In this document: piece after piece, positions 1-10,333 of the stretch | Layout: every line of letters begins with the position of its first letter | Position numbering within the stretch: position 1 is the stretch's first letter | Source: Rhizobium sp. RCAM05350 | GTDB taxonomy: Bacteria; Pseudomonadota; Alphaproteobacteria; Rhizobiales; Rhizobiaceae | Assembly: GCA_024426085.1 (NCBI GenBank) | Contig: CP087974.1 | Coordinates: forward strand, 1,860,001-1,924,000 | DNA: 64,000 nucleotides | Direction: 5' to 3' | Program-made: the position numbers and the translations under genes | Notes under the pieces: generated by a model | Databases searched by the model: none | What the model saw: the letters and a program-made list of their open reading frames with translations, nothing else | What the model was told of the DNA's origin: nothing

Positions 1-312
1 GCCTCGCTCGCATTCGGAACCGTAGCCGTGGTCAGCTGGTCGATGGCTTCCTGCGTTGCTGCGTCGCGCTCCATCATAGCCGTTGGAGATGCGGAGCCGC
101 CAGGGCCTTCGCGGCCCGGCACGTCGCGCGTGTTACCCTGCCAAAGGGTTGGCATCGAGAATTTATCCTGATGCAGGAAGGCATACCAGGGAAAGAATGT
201 GGCAGCGGCGGCGAGCGCAACGCCCGTCGCACCCAGCGCCTTGTCAATCAGCGGCGTGCGTTCGCCACGCTTGCGCTGCGGCACGATTTCATCGGCGTCG
301 TAATCAGTCATG
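1..312 (-). CDS. hypothetical membrane protein downstream of fliI (partial)
   Basis: The reading frame starts at ATG 312, overlaps the end of fliI, and runs off the left edge of the window, so its C-terminus is not seen. After about 25 charged residues it has one hydrophobic segment (ALGATGVALAAAATFFPW), suggesting a single membrane span, followed by a Gly/Pro/Asp-rich stretch. One extra C near position 300 (tac-c-gac) breaks the frame after codon 4; removing it gives a continuous protein beginning MTDYDADEIVPQRKRGERTP. The position just after fliI on the same strand suggests co-transcription with flgF-fliI and a motility-linked role, but I do not recognise a domain. Confidence 0.6.
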
Positions 313-315
313 CCT

Positions 316-1711
316 TATCCCCTCCGCATAGTCCCGGCCTGGCCGACGTTCGCTGCCGCCTTCAGCGCATTTGCAAGGTCGGTGAACGCGTCGAAGGCCG
401 GCCGCTCGCCGGGTGTCTGTTTCAAAATGTCATAGATGACGGGGACCTGCTTGATCGCCATGTCCAGATCCGGATCGCTGCCCGGCCGGTAACCGCCGAT
501 CAGCCTGAGATCGCGGGTTTCCTCGGAAGCGGTGGATCAGCGACTTCAGGCGTCCGACAAGCTTTTCCTGATCCGGTGTCCAGGCCTTGCGCGCCAGACG
601 TGAAACCGAGGCCAGCGGGTTGACCGGTGGATAGCGGCCTTCCTCGGCAAGGCTGCGGTCCATGACGATATGGCCGTCGAGAATACCGCGAGTCGAGTCG
701 GCGATCGGATCGTTGTGATTGTCGCCATCGACGAGAATCGAGATGATTGCGGTGATCGTTCCTGCACCTTCGGCACCAGGGCCTGCGCGTTCCAGCAGCC
801 GTGGCAGTTCGGTAAAGACGGAGGCTGGATAGCCGCGGGCGATCGGTGGCTCGCCCGAAGCGGTGGCAACTTCACGGATGGCATGGGCAAAACGGGTGAC
901 GCTGTCGACGATCAGAAGGACGTTGTTGCCCTGGTCGCGATAGTGCTCGGCAATCGTCACGGCCGTCAGCGGCGCCATCTTGCGCAGCATCGGGCTTTCA
1001 TCGCTGGTAGCCACCACCGCAACCGACTTGGACAGGTTTTCGCCAAGCGTATCCTCGATGAATTCGCGCACTTCACGGCCACGTTCGCCGACCAGCGCGA
1101 TGACCACTTTGTCGAAGGCATCGGCCCGGGCGAGCATAGACAGCAGGGTCGACTTGCCGACGCCGGAGCCGGCAAAGACGCCGAGGCGCTGGCCAAGGCA
1201 AAGCGGAGAGAAGATGTCGATCGCCCGCACACCGGTGCGAAAACCGTGTTCGACCCGCTTGCGCGTCATCGATGGCGGCGCCGTATTGGAGATCGGTCGG
1301 CGGATATCGCCCTGCAGCAGCGGCCCGCGCCCGTCGATGGGTTCGCCCAGCGAATTGATCGTGCGGCCACACCAGCTTTCCGTCGGCGCGATGCGGAAGG
1401 CGCCCTTGCGGATTACCGTGTCATGGATGCCGATCGGATCGCCCGGCTCGATCGGGCAAACAACCACCGTTTCCTGTTCGACCTTGACGACTTCGCCGAG
1501 GTGAACGCCGGTTGAACTCTTGTGGGCCACGAAGTCCCCGAGGCGGACATGCCGGGAAAGACCGGTGACGGTATAGTATCCCGCCGAGATCGACTGGACG
1601 TGACCTCCGGGTGCAATCGAGAATTCCGGATTGGAATAGCGCCCTGACAAGACCGGCAAGCGCTGTGAGCGACGTCGACGAATTGGTGATCTGGATTTTG
1701 TCGTTCTGCAT
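316..1711 (-). CDS. fliI: flagellum-specific export ATPase FliI
   Basis: FliI is the ATPase of the flagellar type III export apparatus and works at the cytoplasmic face of the basal body. The sequence shows a RecA/F1-beta-type core with Walker A (AGSGVGKST), the GERGREVREF segment and Walker B (LLIVDSVTRFA). The start chosen is ATG 1711 (MQNDKIQITN...). An inserted T near 1657 (ggtct-t-gtcagg) makes a longer upstream frame look possible, but that extension does not resemble FliI. A second inserted base near 521 (ttc-c-gagg) disrupts the C-terminus, which in the other frame ends NVGQAGTMRRG before a TAA at 316-318. Its neighbour upstream in the same transcript is flgF. Repaired length is about 465 residues, normal for FliI. 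Confidence 0.93.
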
Positions 1712-1788
1712 TCCGGTTCCTGCCGTGTGCCCGCGCTACCGCAAAGTGCGCCCAAGCGTGGCTTCAGTCCTGTCGAGAATCAAAGGTG

Positions 1789-2512
1789 CTACTTGCTGCC
1801 GCCGAGCGTCTTGATCGCTTCGCTCATCGACGTTTCGCTGTCACGCATCAGAGCCGAAATGTTTTCAAAGGGCGCGACACCATGATCAGCTGCGACATTT
1901 CCTGAACCGGATTGACGTTGGATTCCTCGACATAGCCCTGCATCACGCCGACATCGAAACGATCGACGACCGGTTCCGGATCCCTGGCGGGGATAATGGC
2001 GCTGTTGTCATAGAAGGGAAAAGCCGCTGTTGAAATTGGCTTCGTAAAGCCCGAGCGCGGCAACCTGCGTTCCATCCTGCTGGATGGCGCCGTCGGCGCT
2101 CACCTTGATTTCGCTGGCTTGCGAACTGAGCTGGATTGGAGCACCGCCTGCGTCGAGCACCGGATATCCCCGCAGAGTGACCAGGTCACCCGTTTCGGTC
2201 ATGGTAAAGCGGCCGTCGCGTCAGGGCCGGGCCTCCGGGCGTATCGATCTGAAACCAGGCATCGCCCTTGATGGCGAAATCCAGCTGGTTGCCCGTCTGG
2301 CTCAGACCGCCATTGTTGGTATTGAGGAATTCCTTGCCCTCGGAAACGAACGATACCTTCGTGGGCCGCGTGTCACCAAGCACCTGGTTGAATTTCACTT
2401 CCGTCGAGCGGAAGCCGACAGTACTGGAATTGGCGACGTTGTCGGCCAGCGTGTTCATGCGTTTTTCAAGCGCCATCTGCGAGGAGACAGCAACATAGAG
2501 ACCGGTCTGCAT
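1789..2512 (-). CDS. flgF: flagellar proximal-rod protein FlgF
   Basis: FlgF is a component of the flagellar rod in the periplasm. The N-terminus MQTGLYVAVSSQMALEKRMN and the segment LADNVANSSTVGFRSTEVKF are the typical rod/hook/hook-filament family signature, and the C-terminus (NISALMRDSE, then AIKTLGGSK) is also family-typical. ATG 2512 is preferred; an in-frame ATG at 2527 would add MGDAE and overlap the upstream gene. Three single-base problems, near 2215, 2020 and 1865, split the gene into three frames; the TAG stop is at 1789-1791. It lies between the DUF1217-like gene and fliI on the same strand, matching rhizobial flagellar clusters. Confidence 0.9.
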
Positions 2513-2513
2513 T

Positions 2514-3316
2514 TCAGCGTCCCCCAAGTTTCAGCGTATTGATGGAAAGGAGGAGATCGGAGGAAATGCCATAACCGCTGGATGAGCCGAAGACTGCGAG
2601 CGGGTCGTAGGGATCCGAAGAATTGTTGAGTTCCCAAAGAGCGGTGAAGCGTTCGAGCAGTTTCGACAGCTTGGCCCGGATCCTTGAAATCCTTGATGTC
2701 GATTGCCTTTTCGATCGCGGCGGCCTGCTTGTCGATATCGGCAGCGGCAAACTCGTCCGGCATTTGCAGCAAGGTGCGGGTGACCTGTGCCAGGGCATCA
2801 TCGGCCAGCAATCCAGAAGGCACTGGTGATCGACGGTGCCGTGCGCTCGAAATAGAGCGCCAGTCGGACGCCGGCGTTTTCTTCGCCTGCCGTCTGCTCC
2901 AGCGTCTGGCGCATATATTTATCGGCGACGCCCTTCTGGGCCTTGTCGAAGGATGTTGCAGCTGTGCCGGTGCGGGCAAAATTCAGCGATTCCACCAGAT
3001 CCGAATAACGGCTGTCGGTCAGCTGCTTGGCGAAGCTGTCATCGGTGTCGATGCCTTCGGTCAGCACCTTGCGCATGAACGCCTTGGCGTAGCCCATGTC
3101 TTCAAGGCCGTGAGCCTTGATGGCGTAATTATAAAGACGTGTATCGGCGAAGAAATCGTCGATCGTTTTGATGTTGCCGATATTGGCCAGATAATATTCG
3201 GTCTCGCGCGCCACATCCGGCTGCTCGGAAACCCGCTCCAGCGATTTGGTGAGGTTGCCTGCTATCATCTGGTAGCTGGTGTAAGTCGTCGTCACGACGT
3301 TTCCCCGTTCATCCAT
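2514..3316 (-). CDS. DUF1217-like flagellar-cluster protein
   Basis: A protein of about 267 residues, first in the leftward group that continues with flgF and fliI. It has no signal peptide and is predicted mostly helical and acidic, with paired motifs such as NIKTIDDFFADTRLYNYAIK and GLEDMGYAKAFMRKVLTEG. This matches the DUF1217 family found in rhizobial flagellar clusters; its exact role is not established. Two inserted bases (near 2808, ggc-c-gat, and near 2685, ccg-g-gcc) split it; repair gives a continuous protein ending SINTLKLGGR at TGA 2514. The divergent motA starts 163 bp away, so 3317-3479 must carry both promoters. Confidence 0.8.
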
Positions 3317-3479
3317 TAGAAATGACGCATCACGCGCCGATTGAACGGAAACCTGACGGCTGTTGCTTGCGCGAACCTGTTTCCCCGCAAGGCCTGCAAA
3401 TGTGGCCGACAGCCAGCCTCACGCAAGGCTGGCGGCCTAACGATACTGTCGAAAATCCACCATTGCGGCAGGTATCGAA

Positions 3480-4358
3480 ATGAACATCATCATCGGGCTC
3501 CTTTTGACAATGGGCTGTATTCTTGGCGGCTTCATTGCCATGGGCGGCCATATGGAGGTCCTGAATCAGCCTTTCGAGCTCGTCATCATCGGCGGTGCCG
3601 GTATCGGCGGCTATATCATGGCCAATTCGATGAAGGTGCTGAAGGATACCGGCAAGGCGCTCGGCGAGGCCTTCACCCACAAGGTTCCGAAGGAACGCAA
3701 TTATCTCGACACGCTGGGCGTTCTCTACAGCCTGATGCGCGACCTGCGCACGAAGTCGCGCAACGAGATCGAAAGCCACATCGACAACCCGGATGAATCC
3801 TCGATCTTCCAGTCGGCTCCGACCGTGCTGAAGAACAAGGAGCTGACGGCGTTCATCTGTGACTATGTCCGCCTTATCATCATCGGCAATGCCCGCTCGC
3901 ACGAGATCGAGGCGCTGATGGACGAGGAAATCAACACCATCACCCACGACAAGATGAAGCCCTATCACGCGCTGACGACAATGAGCGACGCCTTCCCGGC
4001 TATCGGTATCGTCGCCGCCGTTCTCGGTGTCATCAAGGCCATGGGTGCTATTTCCGAAGCACCGGAAGTGCTGGGCGGCAAGATCGCGGCGGCCCTCGTC
4101 GGCACCATGCTCGGCATCTTCCTGTCCTACTGTATCGCCAGCCCCGTCATCGCGAACATCAAGGCCGTCCACGACAAGCAGAACTGCCTCTACATCATCG
4201 TCAAGCAGACATTGCTTGCCTACATGAACGGTTCGGTTCCCCAGGTTGCTCTCGAATATGGCCGCAAGACCATCTCGGCTTACGAGCGTCCTTCGATCGA
4301 CGCGGTCGAGCAGGAAATGATGAACCCCGGTGGCGGTGGCGAAAGCAAGGCGGCCTGA
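3480..4358 (+). CDS. motA: flagellar motor stator protein MotA
   Basis: MotA forms the proton-driven stator ring with MotB in the inner membrane. The 292-residue frame is intact. It begins with a membrane segment ([20 protein letters not shown]) followed by a second ([17 protein letters not shown]), has a large cytoplasmic loop, and two more spans around [18 protein letters not shown] and [20 protein letters not shown]. The loop holds charged residues expected to contact FliG. MotB is not encoded next to it. MotA heads the rightward group motA-fliM-fliN-fliG; fliM begins 5 bp after its stop, so the genes are probably co-transcribed. Confidence 0.96.
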   Translation: MNIIIGLLLTMGCILGGFIAMGGHMEVLNQPFELVIIGGAGIGGYIMANSMKVLKDTGKALGEAFTHKVPKERNYLDTLGVLYSLMRDLRTKSRNEIESHIDNPDESSIFQSAPTVLKNKELTAFICDYVRLIIIGNARSHEIEALMDEEINTITHDKMKPYHALTTMSDAFPAIGIVAAVLGVIKAMGAISEAPEVLGGKIAAALVGTMLGIFLSYCIASPVIANIKAVHDKQNCLYIIVKQTLLAYMNGSVPQVALEYGRKTISAYERPSIDAVEQEMMNPGGGGESKAA

Positions 4359-4362
4359 TCCG

Positions 4363-5312
4363 ATGACCTCAGCAACCAAGAACAACGTGTACACCTTCGA
4401 TCGCAAGCTTCTCGCCCGGATGACCGGCGCGCTCGGCGATACGAAGACGATCGGCAAGCTGTGCGGCGAGATCGGGCATGTCTTTGCCGAGTTCCTGCCG
4501 GACATTTTCCAGAACGAAACCGGCCTTGCCATAGAGATCGGTTATGCGGGCTTCGACACGGGCCTGAAGAGCGAACTAATAGCCAATCTCGGCAATGGCG
4601 TTGCGCTCTCCGACACGGCGCTACGCAACTGGTGCTCCGATTTCGTCATCAGCTGCGACAGCCCGGTGATCATCACGCTGATGGAAATCCTTCTCGGCGC
4701 GCCGGCGGATGCCATCGAAGAGCCCAAGCCCCGGTCACTGTCGAACATCGAACTCGATGTTGCGACGATGATTTTCGAAAAGGTCGCCGATGTGCTGAAG
4801 TCGGCGGTCAGCGTTGCCGGAAGTTTCCGAACCGGTCGTCGGACGTCCCTATAATGCCAGCCAGCGGCCGGCTGCCGATCCGGAAGTCGCCGATGTCTAC
4901 GCCGCCTGCATCAACGTGACGATGGGCCTCGGCCCCGTTCTTTCGACCTTCTCGATCATCGTGCCGCAGCAGACCCTGCTGAAAACGGCGGTCATTTTCC
5001 CAAAAGGCATCGGCCAGGGCCGCAAGGCCAAGGGCGCATGGGGCGAACAGCTCGAACAGCAGGTCCGCCGTTCCACGGTGAGCCTCGAAGCGCGCATCAA
5101 GCTGCAGAGCCTGACGCTGGACACCATCAGCCGCCTTCAGCCTGGTGACGTTATCCCCTTCCAGGATGCCAAGGACGTGCGTGTCGAGATCAACGCCAAC
5201 GGCCGCGACCTTTACATCTGCGAATTCGGCCGATCCGGTGCAGAAATACACGGTGCGGATCAAGGACACCCACGGTTCGGAGAGCGACATTCTCCACCAC
5301 CTGATGAGTTAA
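4363..5312 (+). CDS. fliM: flagellar motor switch protein FliM
   Basis: FliM is the C-ring switch component that binds phosphorylated CheY. The protein from ATG 4363 (MTSATKNNVY...) is a rhizobial-type FliM with a middle CheC-like region and a C-terminal SpoA/FliN-like domain. Two inserted bases break the frame: near 4831 (ttc-c-gaacc) and near 5239 (ggc-c-gatcc). After repair the tail reads YTVRIKDTHGSESDILHHLM and ends at TAA 5310-5312, giving about 315 residues. It sits between motA and fliN; 60 bp separate it from fliN. I treat the breaks as sequence errors, because all parts on both sides remain conserved and in order. Confidence 0.92.
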
Positions 5313-5372
5313 AAACCCTCTGCCTTACCCGGCAACATGGTTGGGGCAAGTTTCAACTGGAATAGTTTGCAC

Positions 5373-5996
5373 ATGGCACCGAAGAAAGCACCAATAGAAG
5401 ACCAGGCGATCCTGAGCGGCGGCGATGCCGAGCTCGATCAGGCCATCGACGATCTGCGTGGCGTCCTGCAAAGCGATGCCACCGGGACCGGGCTGGAAAA
5501 CGATTTCGGCATGGATTTCGCCGCTGCACCAGCCACCGGCGAGACATCGGATTTCGCCAGCACATTCGCAGCTGAAAATGATCTCAGCAGCTTCGGCGGC
5601 GATTTCGAGGCTGGCAGCAGTTTTGCCGATCTGGAACAGGGTTCGGCTTCGTCAGCCTTCGACGCCGGTTCGTTCGGCGAAAAAGCATTCGGTGGCAACA
5701 CTTTCGAGGATCAGCCCGCCGGCGAACCCGGCAGCAGCATGACGGCCAATCTCGACCTGATCATGGACATTCCGATCGACGTCCAGATCGTTCTCGGCAC
5801 CAGCCGCATGCAGGTCTCCGGCCTGATGAACCTGACGGAAGGTGCGACGATCGCGCTTGACTGCAGGATCGGCGAACCGGTTGAAATCGTCGTCAACGGC
5901 CGGGTTATCGGCCGCGGCGAAATCACCGTTCTCGACGAAGATGAAACGCGTTTCGGTGTAAAACTCATCGAAATCAAGGGTACCAGTAAAGTTTGA
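5373..5996 (+). CDS. fliN: flagellar motor switch protein FliN
   Basis: FliN forms the lower C-ring with FliM and helps dock export substrates. The frame is intact (about 207 residues). The N-terminal half is a low-complexity Ser/Ala/Phe/Gly-rich acidic linker, long for a FliN but usual in rhizobia. The C-terminal part (from about residue 125) is the SpoA domain, with [20 protein letters not shown] and [20 protein letters not shown]. Start ATG 5373 ([10 protein letters not shown]) is preferred to ATG 5337, whose extra residues look like untranslated leader. fliG follows after 28 bp. Confidence 0.94.
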   Translation: MAPKKAPIEDQAILSGGDAELDQAIDDLRGVLQSDATGTGLENDFGMDFAAAPATGETSDFASTFAAENDLSSFGGDFEAGSSFADLEQGSASSAFDAGSFGEKAFGGNTFEDQPAGEPGSSMTANLDLIMDIPIDVQIVLGTSRMQVSGLMNLTEGATIALDCRIGEPVEIVVNGRVIGRGEITVLDEDETRFGVKLIEIKGTSKV

Positions 5997-6024
5997 ACCC
6001 GGTTAGGGTCATGAGGATCAATCC

Positions 6025-7055
6025 ATGATGGATTTCGACAATTTTGAAGCTTCGGCACTGACCAGACCACTCACCCAGATGGACAAGGCCGCCGCAGTTC
6101 TCCTTGCAATGGGCAAGCCCATTGCCGGCAAGCTGTTGAAATTCTTCACGCAGAGCGAATTGCAGGGCATTATTGCTTCAGCGCAGTCGCTCAGGTCCAT
6201 CCCCCGCATGAACTCGAAATCCTGGTGAACGAGTTCGAGGACCTGTTCACCGAAGGTGCCGGCCTGATGGACAATGCCAAGGCCATAGAAGGCATTCTGG
6301 AAGAGGGCCTGACACCAGACGAAGTCGACGGCCTGCTCGGCCGCCGCACGGCCTTCGCCGCCTATGAGGCCAATATCTGGGACCGCCTGCAGGATTCCGA
6401 CCCGGCTTTCGTCGCCCAGAGCCTGGGCAAGGAACATGCGCAGACAATCGCCTATGTCCTGTCGATGATGCCATCGACTTTCGGCGCAAAGGTCCTGCTG
6501 CAGCTGCCGGAAAGCATCCGTGCCGACATCATCAACCGTGCCGTCAACATGAAGAGCGTCAGCCCGAAGGCCGCGCAGATCATCGAGGCCCGCGTGGTCG
6601 AGATGATGCGCGAGATGGACGCCGAAAAGAACTCGATCGGATCGATCAAGATTGCCGAGGTCATGAACGAGCTGGAAAAGACCCAGGTCGATACACTGCT
6701 CGCCTCGCTGGAATCGATCAGCACCGAATCGGTCAAGAAGGTCCGCCCGAAGATCTTCCTCTTCGACGACGTTCTCTACATGCCGCAGCGCAGCCGTGTG
6801 CAGCTGTTCAACGACGTTTCGGGCGATATCATCACCATGGCACTGCGCGGCTCCAGCATGGAACTACGCGAATCGGTGCTCGCCTCGATCGGCGCGCGTC
6901 AGCGCTGCATGATCGGATCGGATCTGGCGGCCGGCGACGTCGGCATCAATCCACGCGACATTGCCATTGCCCGCCGCTCGATCACGCAGGAGGCCATTCG
7001 CCTAGCTGCAAGCGGCCAGATCGAACTGAAGGAAAAGGAAGCCGTGGCAGCCTGA
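6025..7055 (+). CDS. fliG: flagellar motor switch protein FliG
   Basis: FliG sits at the top of the C-ring, attached to the FliF MS-ring, and receives torque from MotA. The protein contains FliG N, middle and C domains; the C-terminal torque region includes MNELEKTQVDTLLASLESIS and VRPKIFLFDDVLYMPQRSR. A deletion of one C in the run near 6203 (six expected, five present) splits the gene after SLRSIP; repair gives PPHELEILVNEFEDLF and a product of about 344 residues, normal size. A strong intrinsic terminator follows 38 bp after the stop, so the motA-fliM-fliN-fliG transcript probably ends here. Confidence 0.94.
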
Positions 7056-7093
7056 TCGGGTGCCTCTGCCGCTCCGCTGCTCAACAGATACGC

Positions 7094-7129
7094 AAAGCCC
7101 TTCAAACGATCCCGGTTGAAGGGCTTTTT
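7094..7129 (+). terminator. Rho-independent terminator after fliG
   Basis: A perfect 12-bp inverted repeat (AAAGCCCTTCAA / TTGAAGGGCTTT) with a 10-base loop is followed by a T run. It lies between fliG and flhB and would separate their transcripts. Confidence 0.85.
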
Positions 7130-7272
7130 GCTGGGCGCTTGCCCGCGGACTTCTACTTTCTGTGAAGCGTTGGTTTCCCCGCGCATATCTTCCTTGCATG
7201 CCCCCTTGCCCCGGCCCACAACAGGTTTGACAGCAATCACTGCTGCCGCCAGGTGCAAGAGGTCTTCATCCG

Positions 7273-8351
7273 ATGTCGGACGATCAGGACAAAGACAGTA
7301 AAACAGAATCTCCGACCGAGAAAAAATGACTGACGCCATCGAGAAGGGCAACACGCCCTTCTCGCGCGAAGTCACCATGTTCGCCTCAGTCGTCGCCATC
7401 TACATCTTTGTCGTTTTTTTCCTGCCGCAGGGCTTCGCCACGGTGGCTGAATCGCTGAAGGATATTTTCGAGCAGCCGGAGGCCTGGCGCATCAACACAT
7501 CGACGGATGTGGTTGCGCTGGTCTCGCATCTGTTCTCGAAAGCCGGCACGCTGCTCATTCCTTTTTCGTGCTTTTGATCGTATTCGGGATCGGTTCGTCC
7601 ATTCTGCAGAACCTGCCTGAGCCCGGTGCTCGACCGCGTCGCACCGAAGATGAACCGGATTTCGCCAGTCGGCGGCTTCAAGCGCATTTACGGCATTCAG
7701 GGTCTTGTCGAATTCGCCAAGGCCTTCGCCAAAGTGGCAATCGTTTCGCTCATCATCGTGCTCGTGCTCTGGAACGACTATTACTCCACGCTCGATTCTG
7801 ATGTTTTCGGATCCCTTGACGATCTTTACGACCATGTCGAACGACTTCCATCAGATCATGATCGTCATCCTGATCTCGACAGCGGTCATCGCCATCGCCG
7901 ACTTCTTCTGGACGCGGCATCACTGGTACACAGAACTCAGGATGACCAAGCAGGAAGTCAAGGAAGAGCTGAAACAGTCGCAGGGCGACCCTGATCATCC
8001 GTGCGCGGCTTCGCTCGATTGCCCGCGACAGGGCCCGCCGGCGCATGATCACCTCGGTTCCCCGCGCCACGCTCGTCATCGCAAACCCGACGCACTATGC
8101 CGTTGCGCTGCGTTACGTTCATGAAGAAGGCGATGCGCCGGTGGTGGTTGCCAAGGGCCAGGATCTCGTCGTCGCTGAAGATCTGCGAGATCGCCGAGCA
8201 AAATGGCATCCCGGTTTTTGAGGACCCGCCTCTCGCACGCTCAATGTTTGCGCAAGTCTCGGTGGATAGTGTGATTCCACCGGTTTTCTACAAGGCAGTC
8301 GCCGAACTGATTCACCGGATCTATGCAACGCAGCCGAAACGGATGACGTGA
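7273..8351 (+). CDS. flhB: flagellar type III export protein FlhB
   Basis: FlhB is the inner-membrane export-gate protein that switches substrate specificity by self-cleavage. The start is ATG 7273 ([12 protein letters not shown]); a missing A in the run at 7320-7326 makes a later ATG look like the start. Membrane segments (for example [18 protein letters not shown]) are followed by the cytoplasmic domain with the cleavage motif NPTH ([14 protein letters not shown]). At least five further one-base errors occur (near 7565, 7628, 7799, 7992 and 8172). Repaired length is about 360 residues, normal for the family. The gene has its own upstream interval (7130-7272) after the fliG terminator; TTGACA at 7226-7231 could be a -35 box, but I see no good -10. 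Confidence 0.9.
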
Positions 8352-8364
8352 TCCCAATGAAGAA

Positions 8365-8796
8365 ATGCGAATATTCGGAACAACGCGAAAAATAGTAGCC
8401 GACGCGATTCGCCCTGTTGCGACGGAATTGCGCCTGATTGATGCGGCCGACTTTATCGCGCTGCTTCGCTTTGAATCGCATGGCAGCCTGGCTGATCTGG
8501 TTTCATCCGCCGCCGAACTCTATTTTCTGCCCGGCACGGTGAACTTCGGCATCGGCGGCAACTACACGCTGGATTGGGATACCGAGCCGGAAATTACACT
8601 CGATCTCGAATTGAAGCCGGATGGCGTCACCATCTACGCCCAGCTGGCGCTCGGCAAGAATTCAGCCGGCCTCGAGATCAACCATATCGCATTTCAAAGC
8701 CCGTCCAGCGATCCGGACGAAAATACGGCGTTCCTCGCCCAGAGCCTGAACGCGGCTAAATTCGTCAAATCCTATCCAACCGCTCTTGCGAGTTGA
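8365..8796 (+). CDS. conserved hypothetical protein between flhB and visR
   Basis: An intact 143-residue frame, 13 bp after flhB and on the same strand, so probably co-transcribed. There is no signal peptide or membrane span. The sequence alternates acidic beta-type segments (PEITLDLELKPDGVTIYAQL) and ends with helical residues. I do not recognise a domain. A position between flhB and the visR stop suggests a motility-linked role, but this is only context. Confidence 0.65.
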   Translation: MRIFGTTRKIVADAIRPVATELRLIDAADFIALLRFESHGSLADLVSSAAELYFLPGTVNFGIGGNYTLDWDTEPEITLDLELKPDGVTIYAQLALGKNSAGLEINHIAFQSPSSDPDENTAFLAQSLNAAKFVKSYPTALAS

Positions 8797-8833
8797 GTTC
8801 CGGATACAGGCCATGACGGCCTAAAAATCTCAA

Positions 8834-9581
8834 TCAGCTGATATAACCGAGACGAATGGCCTTAGCGATCGCCTGGATTCTGTTGACCTGAATCCAGCTT
8901 GGTGGTCGCGGCCCCGAGATATGCGTTGACCGTATGCACCGACAATCCCATCTTCTCGGCGATCTCTTCGCTGATGTAGCCGTCACCGGCCATTTGCAGG
9001 CAGCCGATTTCGCGATCACTCAGCGATTCGGACGGAAGCATGCGCCGTTCGTCGGCCGCCAGAAGATCGGTCATGATCTGGCAGCTACGGCCGTGCAGAT
9101 CGATGATCACCTCGCTCGACAGGTCGATATAGCTCCCCATGAAGACGACATAGCCATTGCCCTGCGCGCCAAGCCTGACCGGTAGGGCAATCCCGGAATA
9201 GGGAAGGATGCGGGCCGCAAAGCGTTGAGTGAAGCGCTGAAATCCGGCGTCTCCGCTGCCTGATGCTCCCCCATGCCGTTCCACATGATCGGCAGCAGCG
9301 ACGCATCGAGATGCGCCAGCATCGCCTCGCCATAGGCCGACACCAGTTCGTGCGCCATGATCTCGGCGCCAACACCCCAGTTGTCGAGGACGCAATTCAG
9401 TTTGGTGTGACGCCGGCAGGCCGTTTCCATTCAAGCGAAGAACGGTAAAATTCTTGGCGTTGATCTGTTTCTGCATCATCTGCAGGCGCGCGACAAGCGT
9501 TGCCGCCCGGGATGCCCGCGCCTGCTGTCGCCCGGCCTTGCCATCATCACCCGTGCGCGCATTCGGAAGGAAATAGGTCAT
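8834..9581 (-). CDS. visR: LuxR-type motility master regulator VisR
   Basis: VisR acts with VisN as the heterodimeric top-level activator of rhizobial flagellar, motility and chemotaxis genes. The start is ATG 9581 (MTYFLPNARTGDD). The N-terminal ligand-binding-type domain (KNFTVLRLN ... HELVSAYGEAMLAHLDASL) is followed by a C-terminal LuxR helix-turn-helix (LSDREIGCLQMAGDGYISEE, then GLSVHTVNAYLGAATTKLDS). At least three one-base errors, between 8890 and 9440, move the frame; the stop is TGA 8834-8836. It lies 11 bp downstream of visN and is almost certainly co-transcribed with it. Confidence 0.88.
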
Positions 9582-9592
9582 GGCCGGTCTCC

Positions 9593-10333
9593 TTAAACGA
9601 GGTTGTTGCGAACAGCATAGGCAATGGCCTCGGAACGGGTCTTCGTTGCCGTCTTGCGCATTACGCTGGTGATGTAATTGTTGATCGTGTTGCGTGAGAT
9701 ACCGAGGATGACCGCGATCTCGTCGCTGGTCTTGCCCTCGGCGATCCAGAAGAGGCATTCGAGTTCGCGTTCCGTCAGCTCAAAATCACGGTCGGTGCGA
9801 ACCCCGCGTTCGGTGGTAAAGCTGGCAAAATAGCCGGTCAGCAGACCGACGTCCCTGAGGCTCTCCTGCGAGAGGATCACGTCCTGCGGGAAGAGCAGCA
9901 TCAGCGACAACCGGGCGCGCCCGACATTGAAGGTTATGGCGCAATATTCGCGGCTGATGCCACGGCTGATGTCGATGTCGTCGGGCAGGCTCATGAACAC
10001 CGGCTGCATCACCGAAAGGCATTTCTCCATCTCATTGGTCTTGGAGTGGAGCTGTGACATCACCTTTCCGAGCCGCTTGACGACGTCGAACGGCCAGTCC
10101 GAACATACGACGAAATCAAGCCCCTCATCCTGGGACAAATCATAGCGCGCCAGGAGATAGTGGGTAGCCCCCACATAGTCGGTCAGGGCCGCAAGCCCCC
10201 TGTTCAGATTGCCGCGTTCGGCGAATTCGCCAAGCCTGCGAATGAGCTGCTCCTTGGAAGAAACCCGCCCAACACCGCGCGCAACCGAACCCGGCAACGG
10301 CCACGTCGCAACCTCTGTCTGTAGAGCATCCAT
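9593..10333 (-). CDS. visN: LuxR-type motility master regulator VisN
   Basis: Partner of VisR. The frame is intact, about 246 residues from ATG 10333 (MDALQTEVATWPLP). An upstream in-frame ATG at 10372 would add 13 residues and is less typical. The N-terminal two thirds form a sensory domain resembling autoinducer-binding regulators; the C-terminus holds a LuxR helix-turn-helix (ELTERELECLFWIAEGKTSD, then ISRNTINNYITSVMRKTATK). About 900 bp without genes lies upstream, unusual in this compact cluster, consistent with a large control region for this operon. Confidence 0.92.
   Translation of the reverse strand: MDALQTEVATWPLPGSVARGVGRVSSKEQLIRRLGEFAERGNLNRGLAALTDYVGATHYLLARYDLSQDEGLDFVVCSDWPFDVVKRLGKVMSQLHSKTNEMEKCLSVMQPVFMSLPDDIDISRGISREYCAITFNVGRARLSLMLLFPQDVILSQESLRDVGLLTGYFASFTTERGVRTDRDFELTERELECLFWIAEGKTSDEIAVILGISRNTINNYITSVMRKTATKTRSEAIAYAVRNNLV

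Noticed and set aside
1712..1755. Upstream extension of FliI to 1755
   Set aside because: The extension is basic and unlike FliI; ATG 1711 in the neighbouring frame gives the family N-terminus after correcting one inserted T.
6000..9000. Frameshifts in fliG/flhB as programmed recoding
   Set aside because: Sites differ in type and position, lack slippery-plus-structure signals, and recur in nearly all long genes, so sequence error is the simpler explanation.
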